DNA from: an uncultured Roseovarius sp.
Lineage (GTDB): Bacteria; Pseudomonadota; Alphaproteobacteria; Rhodobacterales; Rhodobacteraceae
Reading direction: 5' to 3'
Assembly: GCF_947489715.1 (NCBI RefSeq)
Contig: NZ_CANLER010000010.1
Coordinates: forward strand, 62,001-126,000
Length of the DNA: 64,000 nt
Part shown: positions 8,758-16,970 of the stretch, one piece after another
Layout: every line of letters begins with the position of its first letter
Position numbering within the stretch: position 1 is the stretch's first letter
The notes under the pieces: generated by a model
Databases searched by the model: none
Told to the model about the DNA's origin: nothing
The model's input: only the letters and a program-made list of their open reading frames with translations
Made by a program: the position numbers and the translations under genes

Positions 8758-9462
8758 TCACGCCCAGCCGCGCAGCCGGTGTTCTCCGCCCTGATACGTG
8801 TCCAGATGGGTGGCGCTGAGGTAGGCCAAGGCTGTGGCAATCGCACGGTCGGCGTGATGCCCCTTGCCGCCGCCTTGCAGGACAAGGTTTCCAGCCGACG
8901 TTGACGCCAGTTCGAAACTCGCGATCTCGTTGAGCAGGTCTTGTTTGCCGTCGAGATCATGCGCGACCGTGAGAACGCCTGTTTCGAGGCCGACCGCCAT
9001 GTTCTCGAGCAGGAGCGTTTTTGCGCATGTTACGTCTTTGCCTTTGCGAGACAGAGACGTGCCAGCGGTCATGACGACAGCGAAATGTTCGATCCCTGCA
9101 TTGTCCAAGGTCGATGAGAACGGCGCGCCAAGTCCCGATGCATCGATGGCGAGTGACCAATTCGGGATTTGACCGAGGCGGCGCACGAGGAAGTCGGCAA
9201 GGTCAGTGTAGGAATAAAGTTGAACTGTTTCTTGGAATACGACGGTGCATTTGCGCTCTCCCAATTCCTGTTCGAACCCGCGCCCGGTGAACTGCGGAAA
9301 GCATTCGTCGCGAATGACAACGATAGCGGATGGATCATTACGCCCGAGGTCCATGCCGACGTGGTGACGGACCCAGCCGTGGACGACGGTTCCGAATGCT
9401 GCGGGGTCAGCGTTTGAAGGCAACACAACGCGACCGTCTGGGAGATGTTGATACTCGGTCAT
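8758..9462 (-). CDS. Terminase large subunit, nuclease half (separate gene)
   Basis: The 234-residue product matches the RNase H-fold nuclease domain of phage large terminases. Three acidic positions are present: VGMDLGRND, AIDASGLG and GHHADRAIATAL, which fit the metal-binding Asp triad needed to cut concatemeric DNA at the end of packaging. The start ATG at 9462 overlaps the stop of the upstream ATPase gene as ATGA, so the halves are translationally coupled. Most phages have one fused gene; here a stop codon separates them. With both active sites preserved, this looks like a working two-chain terminase rather than a decayed one. Confidence 0.82.
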   Translation of the reverse strand: MTEYQHLPDGRVVLPSNADPAAFGTVVHGWVRHHVGMDLGRNDPSAIVVIRDECFPQFTGRGFEQELGERKCTVVFQETVQLYSYTDLADFLVRRLGQIPNWSLAIDASGLGAPFSSTLDNAGIEHFAVVMTAGTSLSRKGKDVTCAKTLLLENMAVGLETGVLTVAHDLDGKQDLLNEIASFELASTSAGNLVLQGGGKGHHADRAIATALAYLSATHLDTYQGGEHRLRGWA

Positions 9463-10235
9463 GTGAGCTCCAATGCTTTGACGTTCTGGTTGGAGGACCG
9501 TTCCAATGTCTCCCACGAGATCAGAGGCGTGCCGCTGCCGACAAATTCGCAAAGGTGTTCGCGCCGGAATGTAGTGTCAGACATCGTGGCCTTGTCGAAC
9601 GCAACCTGTGATGCCCGCCGTGGTATGTCGATGGATCGGGCCGTGATGCGTTTTACCTGTTTGTTGCTCGTCCACGTCTCGTAAAAATATCCCTGACGCA
9701 GGTTCGGTGTGGACAGCAGGAATATGCGTCCCGTCTCCTTCCGCATGGGGAAGAAAGCGGTCAGCGCATCGTCGTCGAGGAAGCACGCCTCGTCGGCAAT
9801 GATCGTGTCGGCGGTCATACCGCGCGCCTGATCGGTTGCCGGGACAACGATGATCCGTCCGCCGTGACTGGGGTGTGCCTCAAGCTCTGTTTGCGTCTGC
9901 CGCACGATAGGCGGGCAGAATGGATCGGTGTTTTTGAATTCCAGAATGCGCCGGAATAACTCAGTTGATTGCCGGAGGCTAGGCGCGGTCAGGATCACCG
10001 TCTTGCCGACAGAGAAATCGTCATACCCAAGACCGCCCGCAGACGTCGACTTTCCGGACTGCCGCCCGCACAGCGCAAGGACCATTCGGTCTGCCTCGTT
10101 TAAACGGGGGTCCGTTTGCAGGAGTGTCCTTTGCCACGGATCAGGCTCACCAATGGCCAGACGAAACCGTTCGACCGGGTCAAGGCTGACAGTCAGCCCT
10201 TGCAGGAAGGATCGCAGGTGCGGGTCGTGCATCAT
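9459..10235 (-). CDS. Terminase large subunit, ATPase half (separate gene)
   Basis: The 258-residue product holds the DNA-packaging motor ATPase domain: a Walker A-like CGRQSGKST, Walker B TIIADEACFL with its catalytic Glu, and the coupling motif LLSTPN. It ends shortly after RREHLCEFVGSG, where fused terminases continue into the nuclease. The ATG at 10235 overlaps the stop of the small-terminase-like gene (ATGA), and its own stop overlaps the nuclease start (ATGA). It would thread DNA into a prohead through the portal encoded upstream. Confidence 0.88.
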   Translation of the reverse strand: MMHDPHLRSFLQGLTVSLDPVERFRLAIGEPDPWQRTLLQTDPRLNEADRMVLALCGRQSGKSTSAGGLGYDDFSVGKTVILTAPSLRQSTELFRRILEFKNTDPFCPPIVRQTQTELEAHPSHGGRIIVVPATDQARGMTADTIIADEACFLDDDALTAFFPMRKETGRIFLLSTPNLRQGYFYETWTSNKQVKRITARSIDIPRRASQVAFDKATMSDTTFRREHLCEFVGSGTPLISWETLERSSNQNVKALELT

Positions 10236-10795
10236 GCCCGCGCGTCAATCACCTGAAGGACTTTCATCTCCTCAAGGAAGTCAACTTTGGCGTCTGGGTG
10301 TCGATCCAAAACGGTCAGGATGATCTGGCGCAGTTTAATGAATTGCGGGCTCTCATTCAAGTTCAGATGGATGTCCATCTTCTTGTTCAATTTGCCGTGC
10401 AGGTCGGCCAGCGCCATCAGCGACTGGCGCAGCTCTTTCAATGCGCCCAACTGCATCATGCGGTCCTCGTCACCTTTCGCGCCTTCGAGCAGGCTCTTGA
10501 GCTCGCGCAAAACCCATTTGAGGTCTTTGTCTGTGTCCTCACCAAACTCGTCGACGATAGCTGCATGCTGCATCGCCGTTTTGACTTTGGCGTCGTGCAT
10601 GGCGGTGGCTAGGACGGCCAATTTTTCGTCTTCCGGGATCGACGAAATATACCGCGCCACTGACGTGTCGGACATGTCGAGGTCTTTGCCCGCCTGAAAC
10701 ATCGAAATGCGCCCAAGCAGGATTTCCCGCGTGTAATGCTCCCGTTTCACATCCGGGAGCATTGCCATTTTGTGGGGGCGTTTTTTCGGGGTCAT
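10232..10795 (-). CDS. Small terminase-like DNA-binding protein
   Basis: The 187-residue protein has an N-terminal HTH-like segment (REILLGRISMFQAGKDLDMS, then SVARYISSIP) followed by a long helical region rich in Asp, Glu and Lys. This is the usual layout of small terminase subunits, which recognise pac or cos sites and recruit the large subunit. Its position directly before the large terminase, joined by ATGA overlaps on both sides, supports the call. Sequence similarity to a specific family cannot be judged by eye. Confidence 0.65.
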   Translation of the reverse strand: MTPKKRPHKMAMLPDVKREHYTREILLGRISMFQAGKDLDMSDTSVARYISSIPEDEKLAVLATAMHDAKVKTAMQHAAIVDEFGEDTDKDLKWVLRELKSLLEGAKGDEDRMMQLGALKELRQSLMALADLHGKLNKKMDIHLNLNESPQFIKLRQIILTVLDRHPDAKVDFLEEMKVLQVIDARA

Positions 10796-11199
10796 TGATC
10801 GGCGACAATCTCGAGCGGCACGCCTTCTTTCTCAGCCAAGGCTTTAGCGTCACGGTATGCCGCGACATTGCGCGCGTCCGACTTCTTGAGCTTGATGGAG
10901 TCGCCTTTCTGACGACCTTGGTACACGCCGGAACCATCGAGGCGCGATTGAAGTTGCGAATCCGCGGCCTCAAGCAGTGCTTTGGTCTTCTTTACGAGTT
11001 CATTCGTCGCATTGCCGTGCTCGGCAATTTCCGCGTCTTTCTTCATGTTCGCGAGCTTGTCCAAAAGCTCATCGTTCTTTGAGACGACGCCTTTGATCTG
11101 CGTTTCGACTTGTTGGGTCAGTTGGGGAATGATCGCCTCTGCGATCTTAGGTGCCAAGGCTGCAATGAGAGCTTGGGCTTGGGTATCATTTTCGGCCAT
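10792..11199 (-). CDS. Hypothetical helical protein of the packaging operon
   Basis: The 135-residue product is predicted almost all helical with coiled-coil-like heptads (residues 20-90, including KNDELLDKLANMKKDAEIAE) and a basic C-terminal part. It could be a scaffold, a packaging accessory or an inhibitor of helper assembly; the sequence does not say which. Its start has the leader ATCACAAGGACTCCGAA also seen, with small changes, before the HTH and integrase genes of the element. Its stop overlaps the next gene as ATGA. Confidence 0.65.
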   Translation of the reverse strand: MAENDTQAQALIAALAPKIAEAIIPQLTQQVETQIKGVVSKNDELLDKLANMKKDAEIAEHGNATNELVKKTKALLEAADSQLQSRLDGSGVYQGRQKGDSIKLKKSDARNVAAYRDAKALAEKEGVPLEIVADQ

Positions 11200-11268
11200 T
11201 TCGGAGTCCTTGTGATTGGGAGCGGATCATGCCCAACCCGCCCCCGTTTTCATTCACAAGGAAACAAG

Positions 11269-11337
11269 ATGAGCCTAACCCACTGTTTATGGATTGATAA
11301 TCGGGCCTATCCGGTTGCCGCTGCAACCGCAGTTTGA
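11269..11337 (+). CDS. Possible 22-codon micro-ORF with strong Shine-Dalgarno
   Basis: On the strand opposite the packaging genes, TTCACAAGGAAACAAG precedes an ATG that opens a 22-residue frame (MSLTHCLWIDNRAYPVAAAT then AV). The AAGGA spacing is good, and the preceding bases resemble the ACAAGGA leader used by other genes of the element. It overlaps the 3' end of the gene at 11307-11981. It could be a leader or small peptide, or a chance match. Confidence 0.2.
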   Translation: MSLTHCLWIDNRAYPVAAATAV

Positions 11338-11981
11338 GGTACTGAGGCAAGGACATAAGTAGCGCTTTCCGGCTTGATTACGTCGCCCTTTTCAATGCCG
11401 ATGCGCAGGACATCCCGGATCGTGGAGTCGGACACGTCACCGTTGGTCGCCGTTATCAGGTCTTTGAATGCGCGAGGCCGATCCAGAAGTTTAAAGATAA
11501 TCGGGCGCACCTCCGAATACTTGGTGATGGTGTTTCGTGGGGGCTTTGTGCTGGTCGAGGTCGAGACGTTTCGGCGGTAGCGTTTCGCTTCTATGGTTGC
11601 CTCGCGGGCGCGTTCAATTGCGCCTTTCTCGTGTACCCAAAGCGCACGCGCCTCGGCAACATGGGTCAGCGCACCGCGCGTCTCATAGGTTTCGAGGGCC
11701 AATGTGTCACCCTCCAAGACGCGGACGACGCGGGCGCGCATATCGTCACCGTCAATGCCGATGGCGTCACAAAGCTCATTGCGCCGTTTCGCCCAACCAC
11801 CGGTCCTTTGGGTCAAGAATATGAGCGCCTCTTGTCTTGCCGTTTTCGCTTCGTCCGCATCGGCCGTCAGGCCGACGCTGCCGAATAGATCGAGGATTGC
11901 TCGGGACAGGATGGAAAAGACCAACAATTCTTCCGGCGGTGTTCGGGCGGCGTGCTGGCCATAGTCGGGATCGGTAAGCAT
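11307..11981 (-). CDS. Hypothetical phage-type protein with C-terminal winged-helix-like region
   Basis: The 224-residue product has a helical N-terminal half (PEELLVFSILSRAILDLFG; FLTQRTGGWAKRRNELCDAI), a charged middle and a C-terminal segment (RPIIFKLLDRPRAFKDLI, then SDSTIRDVLRIGIEKGDVIK) that reads like a winged helix. It may bind DNA. Its ATG shares one base with the portal stop in the opposite reading order (TAATG), so it is translated right after the portal. No family assigned. Confidence 0.65.
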   Translation of the reverse strand: MLTDPDYGQHAARTPPEELLVFSILSRAILDLFGSVGLTADADEAKTARQEALIFLTQRTGGWAKRRNELCDAIGIDGDDMRARVVRVLEGDTLALETYETRGALTHVAEARALWVHEKGAIERAREATIEAKRYRRNVSTSTSTKPPRNTITKYSEVRPIIFKLLDRPRAFKDLITATNGDVSDSTIRDVLRIGIEKGDVIKPESATYVLASVPQTAVAAATG

Positions 11982-13375
11982 TAAGCACCGCCGCCCCTGA
12001 TTAATGTCAGGCCGATATCGCCACCGTCTTGTTCGATCATGTCCCGCTCGTCATCCAGAGCGCGATTGGCATCTACCATTTCGCCTTTTTTGAGGTTCAT
12101 CAGGAGCGTGTCATGCGAGATTGCACCAGACTGCCACGCCTTGATCAATGCGGTCAGGACGGCGGGGTCCATCTGGGCTGTTACGAAGTCGCGATGCAGG
12201 ACAAGTTTAACATCATCAGCGGAGTTCACGGCTGTCCATTCAGCGGCAAGGCGCAGGAGTTTGAGGAGTCCCGCCTCCGCCATATTCACGCTGCTGTGGA
12301 GCAGAGACAATTCGGAACGATGGCGCAGTTTGGCCGTGTCGGTTGTCTCATTGCGCCCCTTGCCGTCATAGACCATGCGCGCGCCCAATGTTGCCATCTG
12401 GGCGGTCAGATCGTCGAGGGCGGTCTTCTGTGCGGCGATGCCTGCGCCGGTAAATTCTAGCATACCTGCGATCGCCCCCTGCGGCAAAACCCAGAACGCG
12501 CCGCTGCCGATTTGCGTTGGTTTATTCTTCTCGTTGATTGACCCCGAAACCCAAGGTGTGGGCTGGCTGGTCAGATAGAGCGACCAGAAATAATCGGCGC
12601 TGTTGCGCCAGTGCGCGAGGTTGACGTTGACGAGATCAAGAAACGGGGGTTTCTCAACGTCCGCTTTCAAATTGTACGGGGACACGACGACCGCCGGAAT
12701 ATCAAACAGAGGCGCGCCGTTGATGGTGGGCAGAATAGGTTCGCCGATCATGACTTCTTCAACCGACTGTGTGACCGGGCCGTTGCGCTTCGTCGAGACG
12801 TGGAAACGTTTCACCGTATAGGCGGGTTCAAGTGTCAGGACGAGGTGTTGCTCGACGCCGGTGTCTACCAAATCGTCATTGTCTTCGTGCAGGCGCAGGT
12901 AAGTCAGTTTCTGGCGACCGCCAACCAGCTCTTCTTTCCAATCCAGAATAGACTCTGCGTTGAATGTGGAAATGAACGGGGCCGTCGCAGGCGCTGCACC
13001 ATCTGTCGGGTAGTCGAGCAACATTGCGATGCGCCCAATGGACAGAACTTCGCGCAATGTGTCCTCTAGGAGAACGTCAAAACTGTTACCCTCAAACGTC
13101 GCCGCCTGCCGCATAGCTTCAATGCGCGGAGGCAATTCCAAGATCGGTGTGTTGCGCGTTACTGAGCCGACCATGCCGCGCAAGGTACGTTCCGCAACGG
13201 CATAGAAGGACGCGCCGGTCAGGTAGCGATTGTATTGAGCGGTTGTCATGCCTTCAGGCTGCGGCAGGTAGATTGAGCCTTGCGCCTTCAGCCGGTCTTC
13301 GCCCGCAATCACGTCGCGGATTTTATCATAGGCTTGGCGTTGCTCTTGGTAGGTGCGGTGATTGATCCGGGTCAT
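11981..13375 (-). CDS. Phage portal protein, DUF4055 family
   Basis: The 464-residue protein matches DUF4055 portal proteins of siphovirus-like phages: an N-terminal YDKIRDVIAGEDRLKAQGSI, LTGASFYAVAERTLRGMVG, then IGRIAMLLDYP and a long core with LVNVNLAHWRNSADYFWSLY. Portals form the dodecameric DNA channel at one capsid vertex and dock the terminase. I chose ATG 13375 because it overlaps the previous stop as ATGA, like its neighbours; an in-frame start at 13408 would overlap that gene by 37 bp. Length is near the family norm, so it appears intact. No capsid or protease gene accompanies it. Confidence 0.85.
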   Translation of the reverse strand: MTRINHRTYQEQRQAYDKIRDVIAGEDRLKAQGSIYLPQPEGMTTAQYNRYLTGASFYAVAERTLRGMVGSVTRNTPILELPPRIEAMRQAATFEGNSFDVLLEDTLREVLSIGRIAMLLDYPTDGAAPATAPFISTFNAESILDWKEELVGGRQKLTYLRLHEDNDDLVDTGVEQHLVLTLEPAYTVKRFHVSTKRNGPVTQSVEEVMIGEPILPTINGAPLFDIPAVVVSPYNLKADVEKPPFLDLVNVNLAHWRNSADYFWSLYLTSQPTPWVSGSINEKNKPTQIGSGAFWVLPQGAIAGMLEFTGAGIAAQKTALDDLTAQMATLGARMVYDGKGRNETTDTAKLRHRSELSLLHSSVNMAEAGLLKLLRLAAEWTAVNSADDVKLVLHRDFVTAQMDPAVLTALIKAWQSGAISHDTLLMNLKKGEMVDANRALDDERDMIEQDGGDIGLTLIRGGGA

Positions 13376-13653
13376 TTGCGTTGAATGCCCCGCGCGATAA
13401 CTGGCCAAGGAATGTCGAAGTGGGATGTCTTGGCGACGACATGGACGCGCACGCCATTGGGGGTGCGATCAGCGAGGACACCACCGAGTTCAGCGCGCAG
13501 GTGTGTGTCTTCGGTTTTCGTCGCGGCGATAATCAAAGTGTAGAGGTCGTCGGGCGGGATCGGGATGTCCAGGTGATGTGCGGTGTGGATGTCTTCGCCG
13601 ATCAGGCGGGAGCCATGTGTGGTCGATTGGATGGTGACAGATTGCAGGGGCAT
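13372..13653 (-). CDS. Hypothetical protein, first gene of the packaging operon
   Basis: The 93-residue product begins MPLQSVTIQST and reads as a compact alpha/beta protein (LYTLIIAATKTEDTHLRAEL). An AGAAAG stretch precedes the ATG and the stop overlaps the portal start (ATGA). It is the most upstream gene of the portal-terminase operon. Family unknown. Confidence 0.6.
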   Translation of the reverse strand: MPLQSVTIQSTTHGSRLIGEDIHTAHHLDIPIPPDDLYTLIIAATKTEDTHLRAELGGVLADRTPNGVRVHVVAKTSHFDIPWPVIARGIQRK

Positions 13654-14520
13654 TCGATTTCTTTCTTTGTTTGCTGGCGGGCTCTGGTCGGGCAAGAAAG
13701 GTAAAAATCCCGGTGCGGCGAACCCGCCAACAATATGGATGCGCGCACAGATGAAACATAACGAGAACACACGATGGGCGTTACCGGAGAATAAGGTGGC
13801 GGTTGGGTGAATGCGGGATGCGTCTGTCTTGCGCAGAGACGGGCGTTTGGGATGGTCGGGGGTGAGTGGGCGGCGGATGTGGGAACACGCAGCGTTGACC
13901 CGATACGCTGAGGCTCGCTGCATGTTTGCAGGGGCATGGGGCGTGGTGAGTATTCGTGGAATTGTAATCTTCTGAATTGGCCCGGGGGCGGGGGTGATCG
14001 CTCTCAGAAAGGGGGTGGTCGGGCGCAAATCCGCGTTAACCTTGTGATATGTGGTGCGTTACAAGGATCGTGGTCGGTATTGTGCTGCAAGATCAAAGCG
14101 TTGATGCGCTTGCCCAAGTGATATCGTATCAGTTGGTGTGGGAGAACGCAGTCGGAGGACGGATTTCCGCCGGGAGACAGGGACGACACCCTGCACGAAA
14201 TGCAAAAACATCTTTACGCGTACGCACGCACGCGAAGCAAAAACATCAAAATCCACTGATCTTACCAGAAAGAAGCGGCAACCCTGAAAACCGTGCAGGG
14301 TAAAAGTTCACTGATAACCCATTGATATTACACAACTTGGAATTCATCCTGCAAATCGCAGAAATCCAGATGCAGGGTAAAAGTTAGGTGTTAACCACCT
14401 GATAATAAAGATACTTCCTACTGCACCCTGCATACCCTGCACCCTGCATGGGGGTCCCTCACACCACCGCACGTCAATTCTCTTACGCGTATATGTGGTG
14501 CAGGGTGTGCATGGCCCAAG
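13654..14520. other. Noncoding region between the packaging and control modules
   Basis: About 870 bp with no convincing gene on either strand. It contains the iteron-like octamer cluster (14188-14506), a GCGTTACAAGGAT copy at 14056-14068, a G-rich tract near 13980-13995, and presumably the promoter of the packaging operon. A replication origin or operator hub is the most economical reading. Confidence 0.6.
14188..14506. repeat. Iteron-like array: seven copies of TGCAGGGT
   Basis: The octamer TGCAGGGT occurs on the plus strand at 14294, 14371 and 14499, and on the minus strand at 14188-14195, 14425-14432, 14434-14441 and 14441-14448. Two plus copies extend to the 15-mer TGCAGGGTAAAAGTT, each followed by a TGATAACC- or GTTAACC-like stretch. 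Seven copies of an 8-mer in 319 bp are far above chance. Direct and inverted short repeats in an intergenic AT-rich area fit iterons of an origin or a multi-site operator of the element's regulator. Confidence 0.7.
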
Positions 14521-15024
14521 TCACTTACCTACTGCCCGTTTCACAACCATCCGTGTTGCTCCCGGCATAACACACCTCAACTCACCGTCCTGCGCTGTCA
14601 GCCGCGCGGCTTTGGAACACGCTTCCCGGACGTTATCGAACTTGATAACCCGATTGGTCTCAACAACCCGATACTGCGAACCCACCAGTCTGAGATAGTG
14701 CAGCCGACCGGTCTCCTCGATCACATCTGCCAGCGCGTTGAACCGCTGCCTCCACAAATGTTGTCTCGGCGATACTTCAGGCGGCGTGGGCCGAACACAC
14801 TCGACGCAGCGCTCATTGTGGGCAAACCGACGCGCAATGTGACCAAACTCACATGCTCTGCCTGTAAACACATATGTCTTCTTGGCACGACGTGCCTCCG
14901 CGACCGTCTCAGGCAGCGCCACCCATTCTGGATGCCCAGCCTCGACGGCAGCAAGGCCGCGCTTCCCTTGGGCAATTCGCCTTGCCTCTTCGCGACGTCT
15001 TTTAAGTTCGTCCTCAGTCGCCAT
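14521..15024 (-). CDS. Zinc-ribbon protein of the element (longer paralogue)
   Basis: The 167-residue product has a basic helical N-terminus and a metal-binding pattern C58-x3-H62-x10-C73-x2-C76 with a GH pair and CVEC ending. The 109-residue neighbour upstream has exactly the same spacing. The C-terminal part (residues 85-165) is a separate alpha/beta segment. It overlaps the upstream gene by 11 bp. It sits between the HTH gene and the iteron array, so a DNA-binding or replication-control role is reasonable, but no family was recognised. Confidence 0.7.
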   Translation of the reverse strand: MATEDELKRRREEARRIAQGKRGLAAVEAGHPEWVALPETVAEARRAKKTYVFTGRACEFGHIARRFAHNERCVECVRPTPPEVSPRQHLWRQRFNALADVIEETGRLHYLRLVGSQYRVVETNRVIKFDNVREACSKAARLTAQDGELRCVMPGATRMVVKRAVGK

Positions 15025-15343
15025 TGATCTTCACACAATCGGCCTGCGTGCCATCATCTGGCTGTGACGGGTCGCGAACAGGGATCGCCCACCATCCATC
15101 ATCTTTCAGGATCGGTACATGTGCGACACCAGTTCTAAGAGTCACGTCGAAAGCCTTCAGATACGCGGCACGCATCCGTTCAACGTACACCTTATCTCTC
15201 GGCATAGTCTGACATTCGACGCACTGCCTACTGACCGTCCAGCGGGGAGCGTTATGCCCATTCTTGCAGGGCGTGACAGTTTGGTAGGTGTCATGCCCCA
15301 GCTTCTTCGCTTCACCCTTGGTGCGCGCAATCAATTCACCCAT
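15014..15343 (-). CDS. Zinc-ribbon protein of the element (shorter paralogue)
   Basis: The 109-residue product has C26-x3-H30-x10-C41-x2-C44, matching the next gene in spacing and in the GH and CVEC details, followed by a short helical and Trp-rich tail. I chose ATG 15343 because GGAG lies at the right distance and the codon shares one base with the upstream stop (TGATG). A start at 15364 is possible. Probably DNA or RNA binding; function unknown. Confidence 0.7.
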   Translation of the reverse strand: MGELIARTKGEAKKLGHDTYQTVTPCKNGHNAPRWTVSRQCVECQTMPRDKVYVERMRAAYLKAFDVTLRTGVAHVPILKDDGWWAIPVRDPSQPDDGTQADCVKINGD

Positions 15344-15576
15344 CACTGATGCTCCTTCATCCACTCAACAAGGTCCGCGTGCAGGTATCGCACTACCCGA
15401 GAATTTGGCTGAGAATATGACGGCCCGACGCCATCCTTGCGCCACCGGAACATCGTTTCGTCCGTGACAGACAGAAATTGTGCCGCCTCGCGGCTTGTCA
15501 TGACTTGGGGAGGATTCGACCGTATCAGGTCGTTGTGCAGAGTTTTTAGCTGCTCTGACAGCTGTTCAATAGTCAT
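15343..15576 (-). CDS. Excisionase/AlpA-type helix-turn-helix protein
   Basis: The 77-residue product ends in a MerR-like winged HTH typical of excisionases and AlpA regulators: MTSREAAQFLSVTDETMFRW, then the wing and RYLHADLVEWMKEH. Proteins of this kind bend att DNA for excision or activate element genes. The leader ATCACAAGGATACCGAT before its ATG nearly matches that of the integrase gene 130 bp upstream, suggesting shared control. Confidence 0.8.
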   Translation of the reverse strand: MTIEQLSEQLKTLHNDLIRSNPPQVMTSREAAQFLSVTDETMFRWRKDGVGPSYSQPNSRVVRYLHADLVEWMKEHQ

Positions 15577-15707
15577 ATCGGTATCCTTGTGATGGATGCC
15601 AAATGACTGCCGCGTTTCCTGCTCCTGACGTTGCCGTCGCTCACGCGGTCAGCCTCATGTCTCGGTCAGGTCATTAAGCCCGGGCATGGAGGCGTATGTC
15701 AGTGAAT

Positions 15708-16943
15708 CTAAGCGTACTGACGTTTCAGTTCAATAACGGATGAAGGTGGCGCGCCCAACTGCACGTTAATCGCCGATGCAATCGCATTGGCCGACCGTTT
15801 TTGTTCCTCATGGCTGGGCTGGCCGTAATGCCCGAGCATGCGCAAGTCGTCGTCAGTCATTGTCTGCTGCGCCAACCACCTGTGGACGTGACGCGGTGCA
15901 ACTTCGCGCGCCGTTGACATCCACAGATGCCGCAGATCGCCTGCGCGTGTCAGGGGCAGCCGGTCCAAAACGTCCAAATGCCCGCGATTGCCTTTGACCA
16001 CACGCCTGCTCGGGAACACCCAGTCGCAATCGTCAAACCTGATCTCCCAGAGCCGTTCGAACAACCTGACCACATCGTCAGCGATCACAATCTCCCGCGC
16101 ATCTTCCTGCTTCTTCAATCTGCCGAATGTGACAGTGCCAGCGTCCAGATCGACTTGATCCCATGTCAAAGGCCGCAAGCTGTCCTCATGGCGAAAGCCG
16201 GTGTACCAAGTCACCATCCACGCCAGCCGCTTGTGTTCGTTCTTGACCGCTTGAATTTCGTCCCAACGATCCGACCATGGCACCGACATGTCGAGTTTGC
16301 CTGTCTGGACGCGCGACCGAATTTTGGTGTTATCGAGCAGTGACGGAATCGGAAGAGCGAGGGCGCATAGCTTGTTGATGAACCGCACGACGGCCCCTGC
16401 GACAGAGCTTGCATGGTTAGCCGCGTGCGCCTTCTCAAGCTGCAAATTGTTCAGGTGTTGATTGATTTCGAGAATTGGCAATTCATCCACTGGCACATCG
16501 GCCCAGCGCGCCAGATGATTGGAGAATGAGTTGCGGTAATCGTAGGCCGTACCTGGCTTCATCTGTGCCTTCCCAGATGCACGTGGCTGCGTGCGGTGTT
16601 CTATGTATTGTTCCAGTGCATCGCCAAACGTGGGGATGCCCATTGCAGCCTGTTCTGCGCTGTGCTCATCGCGCGTCTGCACATTGCCTGTGGTTATGTC
16701 ATGCGCGACTTTTCCAAGCTGATCCTTCGCCCAGCGGCAATGTGTGACTTTGGTCGCCCATTGGGCCAATTTGACCGACCGTGTCTTCTGCGACGTCGGG
16801 TCCCACTTGTTGACGTACCAAGTTTTGACACCGCCTTTCGTCACGCAGAGGCGTAATCCTTTGACCGTTGGGTCCGTGAACCACGTTGTTTTGGTGGCTG
16901 ACAACTTCTTGAGTGTCGAGTCTGTGAATTTGATATGGGGCAT
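15708..16943 (-). CDS. Tyrosine-recombinase-family integrase with atypical active site
   Basis: The 411-residue protein has the phage integrase layout: an arm-binding N-terminus, a core-binding domain (about 100-200) and a C-terminal catalytic domain. Box I is intact (WYTGFRHEDSLRPLTW, R251), a beta-hairpin lysine is present (K277/K278), and box II arginine (R338) and LGH (H372) are found. By eye, the His of the HxxR motif is Gly335, and no Tyr lies about nine residues after LGH, where Gln381 stands; the nearest are Tyr373 and Tyr410. Either the nucleophile is displaced or the enzyme is inactive. The gene lies next to the tRNA-Lys att site, as expected for the element's integrase. ATG follows AAGGATCACCGAT. 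Confidence 0.85.
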   Translation of the reverse strand: MPHIKFTDSTLKKLSATKTTWFTDPTVKGLRLCVTKGGVKTWYVNKWDPTSQKTRSVKLAQWATKVTHCRWAKDQLGKVAHDITTGNVQTRDEHSAEQAAMGIPTFGDALEQYIEHRTQPRASGKAQMKPGTAYDYRNSFSNHLARWADVPVDELPILEINQHLNNLQLEKAHAANHASSVAGAVVRFINKLCALALPIPSLLDNTKIRSRVQTGKLDMSVPWSDRWDEIQAVKNEHKRLAWMVTWYTGFRHEDSLRPLTWDQVDLDAGTVTFGRLKKQEDAREIVIADDVVRLFERLWEIRFDDCDWVFPSRRVVKGNRGHLDVLDRLPLTRAGDLRHLWMSTAREVAPRHVHRWLAQQTMTDDDLRMLGHYGQPSHEEQKRSANAIASAINVQLGAPPSSVIELKRQYA

Positions 16944-16970
16944 ATCGGTGATCCTTGTAATGACCGTCTC

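Noticed and set aside
13372..14028. Longer version of the first packaging-operon gene (218 codons)
   Set aside because: The upstream part is low-complexity and lacks a ribosome-binding site; ATG 13653 with AGAAAG before it gives a compact 93-residue product.
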